From NCBI GenBank assembly GCA_904420285.1, contig CAJFUM010000064.1, forward strand, positions 1 through 32,114: a stretch of 32,114 bases of DNA. The letters are read 5' to 3'. How positions within the stretch are numbered: the first letter of the stretch is position 1; the number at the start of each line of letters is the position of its first letter. This document shows, in pieces, positions 24,808 through 32,114 of this stretch. The translations under genes and the position numbers were made by a program. The notes beneath the pieces are model-generated. The model was not told where the DNA came from, made no database searches, and saw only the letters and a list, made by a program, of their open reading frames with translations. This DNA is from an uncultured Clostridia bacterium (lineage in GTDB: Bacteria; Bacillota; Clostridia; TANB77; CAG-508).

Positions 24808-26187
24808 ATGAGTACAATTGCTGCTATTTCAACTGCTACAGGAACTGGTGGAATAGGTATTATAAGAATGAGTGGGAAGGATTGCTTTAATATTTTAAAG
24901 AAGATATTTATTCCACATAATCCGAATGTAGATGTGAATAAAGTTAAAGGATATACTATAAAATATGGATATATTATAGATCCAGTAACTAATAAAAGAA
25001 TAGATGAGGTTTTAGTTTCTTTTTTTAGAGCACCTAAAAGTTATACTGCTGAAAATATGTGTGAAATAAATTCTCATGGAGGAACAATAGTAGAAAGAAA
25101 AATATTAGAGCAGTGTCTAGCTAATGGTGCAGTATTAGCTAATCCAGGTGAATTTACTAAAAGAGCTTTTATGAATGGAAGAATAGATTTATCACAAGCA
25201 GAATCAGTTATAGATTTAATAAATTCTAAAACAGATAATGAGGCTAGAGCTTCATTTGAACAATTACAAGGAAATTTATCTGAAAAAATAAATAATATAT
25301 CTGATAGGCTATTAGATATATTGTCAGATATTGAAGCTTCAATAGATTATCCAGAATATGATATTGAAGAAACTACTAATGCAAAAGCTTTAGAAACCTT
25401 GGAAAAAATTGAATTTGAACTTAATAAATTGATTAAAAGCTTTGAGAATGGAAAAATTTTAAAAGATGGGGTCAAAACTGTTATAGTAGGAAAGCCAAAT
25501 ACAGGAAAATCCTCATTATTAAATATTTTATTAGGGGAAGAAAGAGCAATAGTTAGTGATTATGAAGGAACCACAAGAGATACAATTGAAGAGTTTATTA
25601 ATATTAATGGGATCCCATTAAAAATTATTGATACAGCAGGAATAAGAGAAACCGAGGATGAAGTTGAAAGAATAGGAGTGAAAAAAGCAGTAGGTTTAAT
25701 TGAACAAGCTGATTTAATTATTGCACTATTCGATTCATCAAGAAATTTAACAGAAGAAGATTTTAATATAATAAATTTAATAAAAAATAAAAAATGCATA
25801 ATTATTTTAAATAAAGCCGATTTAAGCCAAAAAAATTCTGAGACAATATTATATATGTCTAAATTAAATAAAAGGCTTATAATGGCTTCTATGAAGACAA
25901 AAGATGGAATAGATGATGTATATAAATCTATTTCTGAAATGTTTGGAAATAATGAAATTAATTATAATGATGGTGTAATTATAACTAATATAAGACATAA
26001 AGAACAAATAGTTAAAGCTGTAGAATCTCTAAAAAAGGCAAAAGAAACAATTAAAAACAATATGCCTATAGATGTTTTAGCAATTAATATAAAAGATATA
26101 TTAGAACATTTGGGGGAGATTACAGGTAACAATGTTTCTGAAGATATAATAAACAAGATATTCTCAAAATTTTGTTTGGGAAAATAA
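24808..26187 (+). CDS. mnmE: tRNA modification GTPase MnmE
   Basis: A 459-residue GTPase that with MnmG makes the cmnm5U modification at tRNA wobble uridines. The N-terminal THF-binding domain covers about 1-120 (ISTATGTGGIGIIRMSG). The G domain has G1 GKPNTGKSS near 228, DTAGIRETED near 273 and NKAD near 336. The C-terminal helical domain ends in FCLGK, with the conserved cysteine. GAAAGGAG precedes ATG 24808. It is normal in length and intact. Confidence 0.97.
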   Translation: MSTIAAISTATGTGGIGIIRMSGKDCFNILKKIFIPHNPNVDVNKVKGYTIKYGYIIDPVTNKRIDEVLVSFFRAPKSYTAENMCEINSHGGTIVERKILEQCLANGAVLANPGEFTKRAFMNGRIDLSQAESVIDLINSKTDNEARASFEQLQGNLSEKINNISDRLLDILSDIEASIDYPEYDIEETTNAKALETLEKIEFELNKLIKSFENGKILKDGVKTVIVGKPNTGKSSLLNILLGEERAIVSDYEGTTRDTIEEFININGIPLKIIDTAGIRETEDEVERIGVKKAVGLIEQADLIIALFDSSRNLTEEDFNIINLIKNKKCIIILNKADLSQKNSETILYMSKLNKRLIMASMKTKDGIDDVYKSISEMFGNNEINYNDGVIITNIRHKEQIVKAVESLKKAKETIKNNMPIDVLAINIKDILEHLGEITGNNVSEDIINKIFSKFCLGK

Positions 26188-26470
26188 ATAAAAAGAACAA
26201 TAAAACGATATAATACGAAATAATACAATATTTACCAATCAGTTATATCAATAATTACAGAGGTCGACAAAATTCGACACAATACTTATTGACAATATGA
26301 CAATACGAACCAATAGGCTTAATAAATTTATAGTCGTATCTATATTTTTATATTTATAACTGAATTAGATATAATTGTAATAATTAAATTCTCGTTTGAA
26401 TGTAAAACACTCAGTTACATATGTGAGAAAACCTTGTAATACTAGAGTAGAAAGGAATAGGAGAAATAAT
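26188..26470. other. mnmE-mnmG intergenic region
   Basis: A 283-bp spacer without a gene. It contains two Spo0A-box-like heptamers (26263-26279), a TTGACA at 26289-26294 without a good matching -10 element, and TATAAT at 26370-26375 that may start the mnmG transcript (no strong -35). The frame of mnmG is open back to ATG 26396, but that codon has no ribosome-binding site. I see no recognised RNA gene. Confidence 0.4.
26263..26279 (-). promoter_or_regulatory. Possible tandem Spo0A boxes
   Basis: On the minus strand TGTCGAA (26279-26273) and TGTCGAC (26269-26263) lie in tandem with a 3-bp gap, that is 10 bp from start to start. This is the arrangement of the abrB operator of Bacillus subtilis bound by Spo0A. 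Whether this organism has Spo0A is not shown by the window. Confidence 0.35.
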
Positions 26471-28351
26471 ATGGAATATAATGCAGGAAAATATGATGTA
26501 GCAGTAATAGGAGCAGGCCATGCTGGATGTGAAGCAGGTCTTGCGACAGCTAGATTGGGGCTAAAGACTTTAGTATTTTCTATAAGTCTAGAAGATGTGG
26601 CAAATATGCCTTGTAATCCTCATATTGGAGGAAGTTCAAAAGGACATTTGGTTAAAGAATTAGATTGTCTTGGGGGTGAAATGGGGAAAGTTATAGATAA
26701 AACTTATACACAACTGCGAATGTTAAATACTTCAAAAGGTCCAGCGGTATATTCTTTGAGAGCACAAGCTGATAGAAAAAAATATCAAATGGAAATGAAA
26801 CATACATTAGAAAAACAAAAAAATCTTTATTTGAAACAAGCAGAAATAGTTGATATAGGAGTAGAAGAAAATAGGGTTAAGTATGTAAAAACAAATATTG
26901 GAGCAATATATGAAGTAGATAGTGTAATAATAGCAACAGGTACATATCTAAGAGGAAAGATATTTATAGGAGAAACTTCATATGAAAGTGGACCAGATGG
27001 GGTATTTCCTTCTATAAAATTGTCAGATATTTTAAAAAAGTTGGGTATTCATTTAAACAGATTTAAAACAGGAACTCCAGCAAGAATAAATAAAAATAGT
27101 ATTGATTTTTCAAAAATGGAAATTCAAACTGGGGATGAAAATCCAGAAGCTTTTTCATTTGAGGATAAAATTGATCCAAGTGTTGAGCAATTACCATGTT
27201 ATTTAACATATACAAATAAGAAAACACATGATATTATAAGGGCTAATTTGCATCGTTCACCAATGTTTTCCGGTTCTATAGAGGGAACTGGTCCTAGATA
27301 TTGCCCATCTATTGAAGATAAAGTAGTAAGATTTGCTGATAAAGAAAGACATCAAATCTTTGTTGAACCCGTAGGAAGAGATACAGAAGAAATGTATATC
27401 CAAGGAATGAGTTCATCATTGCCAGAAGATGTACAAATAGCAATGTATAGAACAATACCAGGACTAGAACATGCTGAATTTACTAGACCGGCATATGCTA
27501 TAGAATATGATTGTATAGAACCTTCAGAATTAAAACTTTCATTAGAACATAAACATATAGAGGGAATGTTCTTTGCGGGACAAATAAATGGAACTTCTGG
27601 TTATGAAGAGGCTGCTGTACAAGGTTTAATGGCAGGAATCAATGTTGCTAGAAAGTTACAGAATAAAGCACCAGTAATATTAGATAGATCGCAAGCGTAT
27701 ATTGGAGTTCTAATAGATGATATTGTTACAAAAGGTACAAATGAACCATATAGAATGATGACTTCAAGAGCTGAATATAGATTACTTTTGAGACAAGATA
27801 ACGCAGATTTAAGGCTTACAGAGATAGGGCACGAAGTTGGTTTGATTTCAGATGAAAGATATAGCCTATTTTTACAAAAAAAAGAACAAATAGAAAAAGA
27901 AATTGATAGAATAAAGACAACTACAATAAAACCGACAGCAAAGGTTAATGAATTATTAACCCAAAATAAATCTTCAAACATTGTAAATGGAGTGAAATTA
28001 GAAGATTTATTGAAAAGAAGTGAATTAAATTATGAAAAACTAAAAGAAATTGATGATAATAGACCAAAATTATCTGAAGAAGTACAAAAGGAAGTTGAAA
28101 TTCAACTAAAATATGAAGGATATATAAAATTACAAGAAGAACAAGTAGAAAAATTTAAAAAATTAGAGAAGAAATTAATTCCAGAAGGAATAGATTATGA
28201 AAAATTAAATGGACTTAGATTAGAAGCTAGACAAAAATTATCAAAAATACAACCAAATTCAGTAGGACAAGCATCCAGAATATCCGGAGTTTCGCCAGCT
28301 GATATTTCAGTATTATTAATATATTTAGAACAATTAAAAAATAAAAAATAA
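26471..28351 (+). CDS. mnmG: tRNA uridine 5-carboxymethylaminomethyl modification enzyme MnmG (GidA)
   Basis: A 626-residue FAD enzyme, partner of MnmE. The FAD-binding Rossmann motif [10 protein letters not shown] is at about 14-23, followed by the family signature [20 protein letters not shown] and the segment [15 protein letters not shown] with the catalytic cysteine. The C-terminal helical domain ends in [19 protein letters not shown]. The start is ATG 26471, 8 nt after AGGAGA; an earlier in-frame ATG at 26396 is not preferred. rsmG follows after 23 nt. Confidence 0.97.
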   Translation: MEYNAGKYDVAVIGAGHAGCEAGLATARLGLKTLVFSISLEDVANMPCNPHIGGSSKGHLVKELDCLGGEMGKVIDKTYTQLRMLNTSKGPAVYSLRAQADRKKYQMEMKHTLEKQKNLYLKQAEIVDIGVEENRVKYVKTNIGAIYEVDSVIIATGTYLRGKIFIGETSYESGPDGVFPSIKLSDILKKLGIHLNRFKTGTPARINKNSIDFSKMEIQTGDENPEAFSFEDKIDPSVEQLPCYLTYTNKKTHDIIRANLHRSPMFSGSIEGTGPRYCPSIEDKVVRFADKERHQIFVEPVGRDTEEMYIQGMSSSLPEDVQIAMYRTIPGLEHAEFTRPAYAIEYDCIEPSELKLSLEHKHIEGMFFAGQINGTSGYEEAAVQGLMAGINVARKLQNKAPVILDRSQAYIGVLIDDIVTKGTNEPYRMMTSRAEYRLLLRQDNADLRLTEIGHEVGLISDERYSLFLQKKEQIEKEIDRIKTTTIKPTAKVNELLTQNKSSNIVNGVKLEDLLKRSELNYEKLKEIDDNRPKLSEEVQKEVEIQLKYEGYIKLQEEQVEKFKKLEKKLIPEGIDYEKLNGLRLEARQKLSKIQPNSVGQASRISGVSPADISVLLIYLEQLKNKK

Positions 28352-28374
28352 TTATAGAAGGGAGTATATAGTGT

Positions 28375-29097
28375 ATGGAAATAAAGCAATTTAAAGCTTT
28401 ATTTAAAGAATATTTAGATAAAATTAAAATAGATGTAGAAGATAGTAAAATAGAAAAGTTTTTTGATTACATGAATTTATTAATATCATGGAATCAAAAA
28501 ATAAATTTAACAGCAATAACAGAAGAAAAAGAAATAATAATAAAACATTTTATAGATAGTCTTACTATAAATAAATATATTGAAAACTATAATAAAATAT
28601 ATGATATAGGCAGTGGAGCTGGATTTCCAGGTATTCCACTAAAAATCCTTAACGACAATAAAGAATTTACTTTAATAGATGCATTAAATAAAAGAATTGT
28701 ATTTTTGAATGAAATAAAAGATAAACTAGAATTAAAACAAATAGAATTGATACATGGAAGAGTAGAAGACTTAGCAAAGAATATCGAATATAGAGAAAAG
28801 GGAGAAGTTGTTGTTTCTAGAGCTGTAGCTAATCTAAGTACATTAGTAGAATATATGTTACCATTTGTAAAAATCGGTGGAATCTGTATTTGTATGAAAG
28901 GAAATAACATTTCAGAAGAATTAAAGAATGCAGAAAAAGCAATAAATATTTTAGGTGGAGAATTAGAAAATATAGATAATTTCGTATTACCAGGATCAGA
29001 TTTAGAAAGAAATATTGTTATAATAAGAAAAATAAAGAATACATCTTCAAAATATCCTAGAAAAGCCGGAATACCTTCTAAAAAGCCACTTCAATAA
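28375..29097 (+). CDS. rsmG: 16S rRNA (guanine-N7) methyltransferase RsmG (GidB)
   Basis: A 240-residue SAM-dependent methyltransferase that modifies 16S rRNA at G527 (E. coli numbering). The SAM-binding motif is YDIGSGAGFPGIPLKI near 75-90, the acidic residue that contacts ribose follows in TLIDALNKR, and VVSRAVANL is near 142-150. The C-terminus ends in a basic SSKYPRKAGIPSKKPL segment, a family mark. Start ATG 28375 follows AAGGGAG at some distance (about 10 nt). Together with mnmG it forms an operon ended by a strong hairpin. Confidence 0.96.
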   Translation: MEIKQFKALFKEYLDKIKIDVEDSKIEKFFDYMNLLISWNQKINLTAITEEKEIIIKHFIDSLTINKYIENYNKIYDIGSGAGFPGIPLKILNDNKEFTLIDALNKRIVFLNEIKDKLELKQIELIHGRVEDLAKNIEYREKGEVVVSRAVANLSTLVEYMLPFVKIGGICICMKGNNISEELKNAEKAINILGGELENIDNFVLPGSDLERNIVIIRKIKNTSSKYPRKAGIPSKKPLQ

Positions 29098-29128
29098 AAA
29101 AGAACTTTTAAAAAAGTTCTTTTTTTTT
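29096..29128 (+). terminator. Terminator of mnmG-rsmG
   Basis: AAAAAAGAACTTTT (29096-29109) pairs with AAAAGTTCTTTTTT (29112-29125), leading into a T-run that ends at 29128. The left arm overlaps the end of the rsmG stop codon. Confidence 0.85.
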
Positions 29129-29189
29129 ATCTATAACTTATATAAAAAAATTTTATATACAAAAAAATTAAAAACTTTTTTCATATTTA

Positions 29190-29218
29190 TTGACATATTA
29201 TTAATTATTATATATTAT
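29190..29218 (+). promoter_or_regulatory. Promoter of parA-parB
   Basis: TTGACA (29190-29195), a 17-nt spacer, then TATTAT (29213-29218). The leader is short, about 25 nt. Confidence 0.75.
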
Positions 29219-29251
29219 TAATATGTTAATTTTTTTATGGAGGCAGAAAAA

Positions 29252-30043
29252 ATGGGAAAAGTTGTATCAATAGCAAATCAAAAAGGAGGAGTCGGAAAGA
29301 CTACAACCTCAATCAATTTGAGCACTATATTAGCTAAAAAAGGAAAAAAAGTTTTAATGATTGATGCTGATCCACAAGGCAATGCTTCAAGTGGAGTTGG
29401 TATTGATAGAGATGATATAGAATTATCAGTATATGATATCTTAATTAATGATATAGCAATAGAAGAAGTTGTCAAAAAGACAAAAGTGAAAAATTTAGAT
29501 ATTTGTCCTTCAAATATTAATCTTGCAGGAGCAGAAGTGGAACTTGTTTCAGTTATGTCTAGAGAGCATCGATTAAAAGAAAAAATTGATACAATTAAGG
29601 AAAATTATGATTTTATTATTATTGATTGTCCTCCTTCTTTAGGATTAATTACTTTAAATGCCTTAACAGCCTCTGATAGTGTTTTAATACCAGTACAATG
29701 TGAATATTATGCCCTAGAAGGACTTGGTCAGTTATTAAATACTATTAGTTTAGTAAAAAAACATTTAAATAAAGGTATTGAAATAGAAGGCGCTCTTTTA
29801 ACAATGTATGATATTAGAACAAATTTATCAAACCAAGTTGTAAAAGAGGTAAAAAAATATTTTAATGATAAAGTATATAAAAATGTAATACCTAGAAATG
29901 TTAAACTAAGTGAGGCACCTAGTTATGGAATGCCAATTAGTGTTTATGATCCACGCTCAAAAGGAGCAAAAAGTTATGAAAAATTTGTAAAAGAATTTAT
30001 TAAGAATAATGATAATGAAGCCAAAGGAAAACATGCTTTATAA
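29252..30043 (+). CDS. parA: Chromosome partitioning ATPase ParA (Soj)
   Basis: A 263-residue ParA ATPase. The signature P-loop KGGVGKTTT is at 10-18 with signature lysine K10; the switch segment DADPQGNAS is at about 40-48, and IIDCPPSLG lies further on. It acts with ParB to segregate origins and, as Soj, to control DnaA. The start is ATG 29252, 8 nt after GGAGG (29239-29243). An earlier in-frame ATG at 29237 overlaps that ribosome-binding site and is rejected. parB follows after 36 nt. Confidence 0.96.
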   Translation: MGKVVSIANQKGGVGKTTTSINLSTILAKKGKKVLMIDADPQGNASSGVGIDRDDIELSVYDILINDIAIEEVVKKTKVKNLDICPSNINLAGAEVELVSVMSREHRLKEKIDTIKENYDFIIIDCPPSLGLITLNALTASDSVLIPVQCEYYALEGLGQLLNTISLVKKHLNKGIEIEGALLTMYDIRTNLSNQVVKEVKKYFNDKVYKNVIPRNVKLSEAPSYGMPISVYDPRSKGAKSYEKFVKEFIKNNDNEAKGKHAL

Positions 30044-30079
30044 AAATATTTTTATATAATAAATTAGGAGGGGTAAAAT

Positions 30080-30931
30080 ATGAAAAAAACTGGACTAGGA
30101 AAAGGATTAGATGCATTATTTGCAGATAATAGTATATTATCTGAAGAAAATAATGAAAATTCTACTGATAAAATATATAAAATTAAAGTAATAGATATTG
30201 AACCAAATAGAGAACAACCTAGAAAGAAATTTGATGAAGAAGCATTGGACGAATTGGCTAATTCTATAAAAGCATATGGAGTATTGCAGCCAATTATAGT
30301 TAATAAAAAAGAAGACTATTATGAAATAGTTGCTGGAGAAAGACGTTGGAGAGCTGCAAAAAAAGCTGGATTAACAGAAATGCCATGTATTATAAAAGAT
30401 GATATAACTTCTAAGTCAAATAAGGAAATAGCATTAATAGAAAATTTACAAAGAGTAGATTTAAATCCAATTGATAAAGCTAAGGGATTAAAAGAATTAA
30501 TAGATGATTATGGAATGACTCAACAGGAATTAGCCGACTCAATAGGAATAAGTAGAAGTAATATTGCAAATTCAGTAAGAATTTTAAATATGGATCCTAG
30601 AGTTATTCAATTAGCACAAGATGGAAAATTAACTGAAGGCCATTGTAGAAATTTGGTGGTAATTCAAGATCCAGAAAAACAATATAAGGCAGCATTAAGT
30701 ATTATAGAAAGAGGAGAAACAGTAAGAGATATTGAAAGAAAAATAAGAAATACGAAACAAAAGAAAGAACCTGATCCAAAATTTGAAGCAATTTATAGAG
30801 ATATAGAAGATTCATTTCAGGGATTTTTTGGTACTAAAGTTAAATTAGATGCTAAGAAAAAATCTGGAAAAATAATTATTCAATATTCTTCTTATGATGA
30901 TTTAGAGAGAATCCTAAGTTTAATAAGATAA
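30080..30931 (+). CDS. parB: Chromosome partitioning protein ParB (Spo0J)
   Basis: A 283-residue CTP-dependent clamp that loads at parS sites. It starts MKKTGLGKGLDALFADNS, the N-terminal ParA-stimulating segment. The CTP-binding region has IEPNREQPRKKFDEEALDELANSI and the GERRWRAAKKAGL box. The HTH is near QQELADSIGISRSNIANSVRIL, and the C-terminal dimerisation domain ends in YSSYDDLERILSLI. AGGAGG lies 8 nt before the ATG. I saw no consensus parS (palindrome around CACGTG) in the window, so the sites must lie elsewhere or be divergent. Confidence 0.96.
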   Translation: MKKTGLGKGLDALFADNSILSEENNENSTDKIYKIKVIDIEPNREQPRKKFDEEALDELANSIKAYGVLQPIIVNKKEDYYEIVAGERRWRAAKKAGLTEMPCIIKDDITSKSNKEIALIENLQRVDLNPIDKAKGLKELIDDYGMTQQELADSIGISRSNIANSVRILNMDPRVIQLAQDGKLTEGHCRNLVVIQDPEKQYKAALSIIERGETVRDIERKIRNTKQKKEPDPKFEAIYRDIEDSFQGFFGTKVKLDAKKKSGKIIIQYSSYDDLERILSLIR

Positions 30932-30957
30932 TAAATATGAAAGGATGTTTGTAAATT

Positions 30958-31464
30958 GTGGATACAGTTTTTAGTTTTTTAAAATCAGATATTGGTATAT
31001 TAATTTTATTTATTATTGTAGTTGTTTTATTTTTATTGTATTTAACTACACTTTTTAATTTAAAAAAAATGAGAAATAATTATTCTGAATTTTTGAAAAA
31101 GCTTGGAAATGGAAATAACATAGAAGATACTTTAAATGAGTATATGAAAAGAGTAAATATTGTAGAAGCAAAAAATAATGAAATAATATCATACTGTAAG
31201 GGACTAGATGAAAATATAAAGATTTGCATACAAAAAATAGGAATAGTTAGATATAATGCTTTTAAAGATACAGGAAGTGATTTGAGTTTTACATTAGCTT
31301 TATTAGATGAAAATAATGATGGAGTAGTATTAAATGGAATTTATGCTAGAGATAGTTCTAATATATATGCGAAACCTATACAAAAAGGAGAGTCAACATA
31401 TGTTTTATCTAATGAAGAAAAATTAGCTATTAATAAAGCAATAAATGGAGAAAAAAAGAATTAA
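30958..31464 (+). CDS. DUF4446 membrane-anchored protein
   Basis: A 168-residue protein of the DUF4446 family, common next to parB in Clostridia, with no known function. One membrane span (about 12-32) is followed by a basic stretch (NLKKMRNNY), a helical region (about 40-82) and the family core VRYNAFKDTGSDLSFTLALLDENNDGVVLNGIYARDS near 98-133. The C-terminus is Lys-rich. It starts with GTG at 30958, with AAAGGATG upstream at about 10 nt. It probably shares the parAB transcript and is followed by a terminator. Confidence 0.85.
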   Translation: MDTVFSFLKSDIGILILFIIVVVLFLLYLTTLFNLKKMRNNYSEFLKKLGNGNNIEDTLNEYMKRVNIVEAKNNEIISYCKGLDENIKICIQKIGIVRYNAFKDTGSDLSFTLALLDENNDGVVLNGIYARDSSNIYAKPIQKGESTYVLSNEEKLAINKAINGEKKN

Positions 31465-31470
31465 AAAAGA

Positions 31471-31506
31471 AAGAAATTAATTATTATATTAATTAATTTC
31501 TTTTTT
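31471..31506 (+). terminator. Terminator of the parA-parB-DUF4446 unit
   Basis: AAGAAATTAATT (31471-31482) pairs with AATTAATTTCTT (31491-31502) with an 8-nt loop, leading into a T-run to 31506. Confidence 0.75.
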
Positions 31507-31950
31507 ATATTTAAATATGGTAAATAATAAAATAAATAATAAATTAAAATATAAAAAAATAAATAATTTAAAATAAAAAATATTAAAAATAAAGAAATCA
31601 ATATTCTTTAAAATTAAATGTAGAATATTATTTTAATATTAAATTTTAAAATAATATAGTATTTAATTATAAAAATAATTAATATTAAATAAATTTTAGT
31701 AATTTAATATTTAGTAAAATTTATTAATTATTCTATTTAATAAAAATAAATAATTTATATATTTTTATTAAAAATTAATTATTATAAAATATAAATAATA
31801 TTTTTAATAATCTATAAAAAAATAAATATTAGTTTAATTTAAAATTTTATGTTAAAAAATAAAATTTTTTACTTTAATATTTAAATTTAATAAATTTCGA
31901 TAAGCTTATAAGTGCAAAATGAAATAGTTAGCAAATTAATAAATTTCCTA
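31507..31950. other. Gene-free tract of almost pure A/T
   Basis: In the 360 bases 31501-31860 I count 14 G or C, about 4 percent. No open frame with a ribosome-binding site is visible on either strand, because TAA and TTA occur constantly. There is no obvious tandem repeat unit, only diffuse variants of TAATTTAATATT. It separates the parB block from tRNA-Ser. Confidence 0.7.
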
Positions 31951-31959
31951 AAATTACTA

Positions 31960-31988
31960 TTGACAAGTAAAATCTAAATATGTTAATA
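31960..31988 (+). promoter_or_regulatory. Promoter of tRNA-Ser
   Basis: TTGACA (31960-31965), a 17-nt spacer, then TTAATA (31983-31988). Between it and the tRNA, CTGTTAT (31995-32001) and ATAACAG (32010-32016) form a 7-bp inverted repeat, near the likely transcript start. Confidence 0.65.
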
Positions 31989-32022
31989 TATATACTGTTA
32001 TTGTAATTGATAACAGGGACAA

Positions 32023-32114
<92 letters not shown>

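Noticed and set aside
26396..26470. mnmG starting at ATG 26396, or a small leader peptide there
   Set aside because: No ribosome-binding site precedes it, and the family N-terminus with the FAD motif fits the ATG at 26471, which has AGGAGA.
29237..29251. parA starting at ATG 29237
   Set aside because: The next bases after this ATG are the GGAGG ribosome-binding site for ATG 29252, which gives the standard ParA N-terminus.
26188..32022. parS sites near parAB
   Set aside because: No palindrome resembling the Firmicute parS consensus around CACGTG was seen by eye in this stretch or elsewhere in the window.

Overview
This window is the chromosomal replication-origin region of a very AT-rich Firmicute, most likely class Clostridia. 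The evidence is the conserved block dnaN-recF-remB-gyrB leftward and rpmH-rnpA-yidD-yidC-jag-mnmE-mnmG-rsmG-parA-parB rightward of dnaA, together with a DnaD/DnaI-type helicase-loading pair, RemB, Jag and a DUF4446 protein beside parB. Species cannot be read from the sequence; a low-GC gut clostridial lineage is a reasonable guess.

Layout. 1-189: a tRNA-Glu (cut by the window edge) and a tRNA-Lys on the minus strand. 190-1800: a lone HAD-superfamily phosphatase gene of clearly higher G+C than its surroundings, with its own promoter and terminator. 1828-2013 (minus): a DUF1858 protein. 2138-5928 (plus): five genes of a type IV secretion-like apparatus: a 48-residue membrane peptide, a VirD4/TraG coupling ATPase, a VirB2-like pilin, a VirB6-like membrane protein and a PrgI protein. 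6136-8121 (plus): DnaD-domain primosome protein and DnaI/DnaC helicase loader. 8176-10861 (minus): a small unknown gene and gyrA. 11086-15611 (minus): a second T4SS module of four genes, inserted between gyrA and gyrB: a VirB4 N-terminal-domain protein (TraD/TrsD-like), the VirB4 ATPase, a CpaE/TadZ-like MinD-family protein of extreme AT content, and an unknown protein with internal repeats. 15813-22096 (minus): gyrB, remB, recF, dnaN, oriC, dnaA. 22330-31464 (plus): the rpmH-to-parB block plus DUF4446. 31507-31950: an almost pure A/T spacer, then tRNA-Ser.

How the parts work together. oriC lies between dnaA and dnaN, with tandem DnaA boxes followed by six TAG trinucleotides (DnaA-trio) and an AT-rich tract toward dnaN; further box pairs lie downstream of dnaN and upstream of dnaA. 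DnaD and the loader would then deliver the helicase, while ParA/ParB act on the new origins. The two T4SS half-operons together supply two ATPases (VirD4, VirB4), an inner-membrane platform (VirB6, PrgI), a pilin and a MinD-like protein. No relaxase, VirB8, cell-wall hydrolase, integrase or replication gene accompanies them, so this is not a complete conjugative element. It looks like a chromosomally resident, split secretion or DNA-transfer apparatus and is the main candidate for an undescribed system here. On the left arm the HAD gene, the VirD4 module and the dnaD-loader pair are transcribed against the replication fork, whereas the VirB4 module runs with it.

Several translation starts in the T4SS genes are unusual: TTG starts, an apparent ATT or ATA start for VirD4, a possible ATT start for the VirB4 N-domain gene, and a hairpin between the ribosome-binding site and start codon of the PrgI gene.
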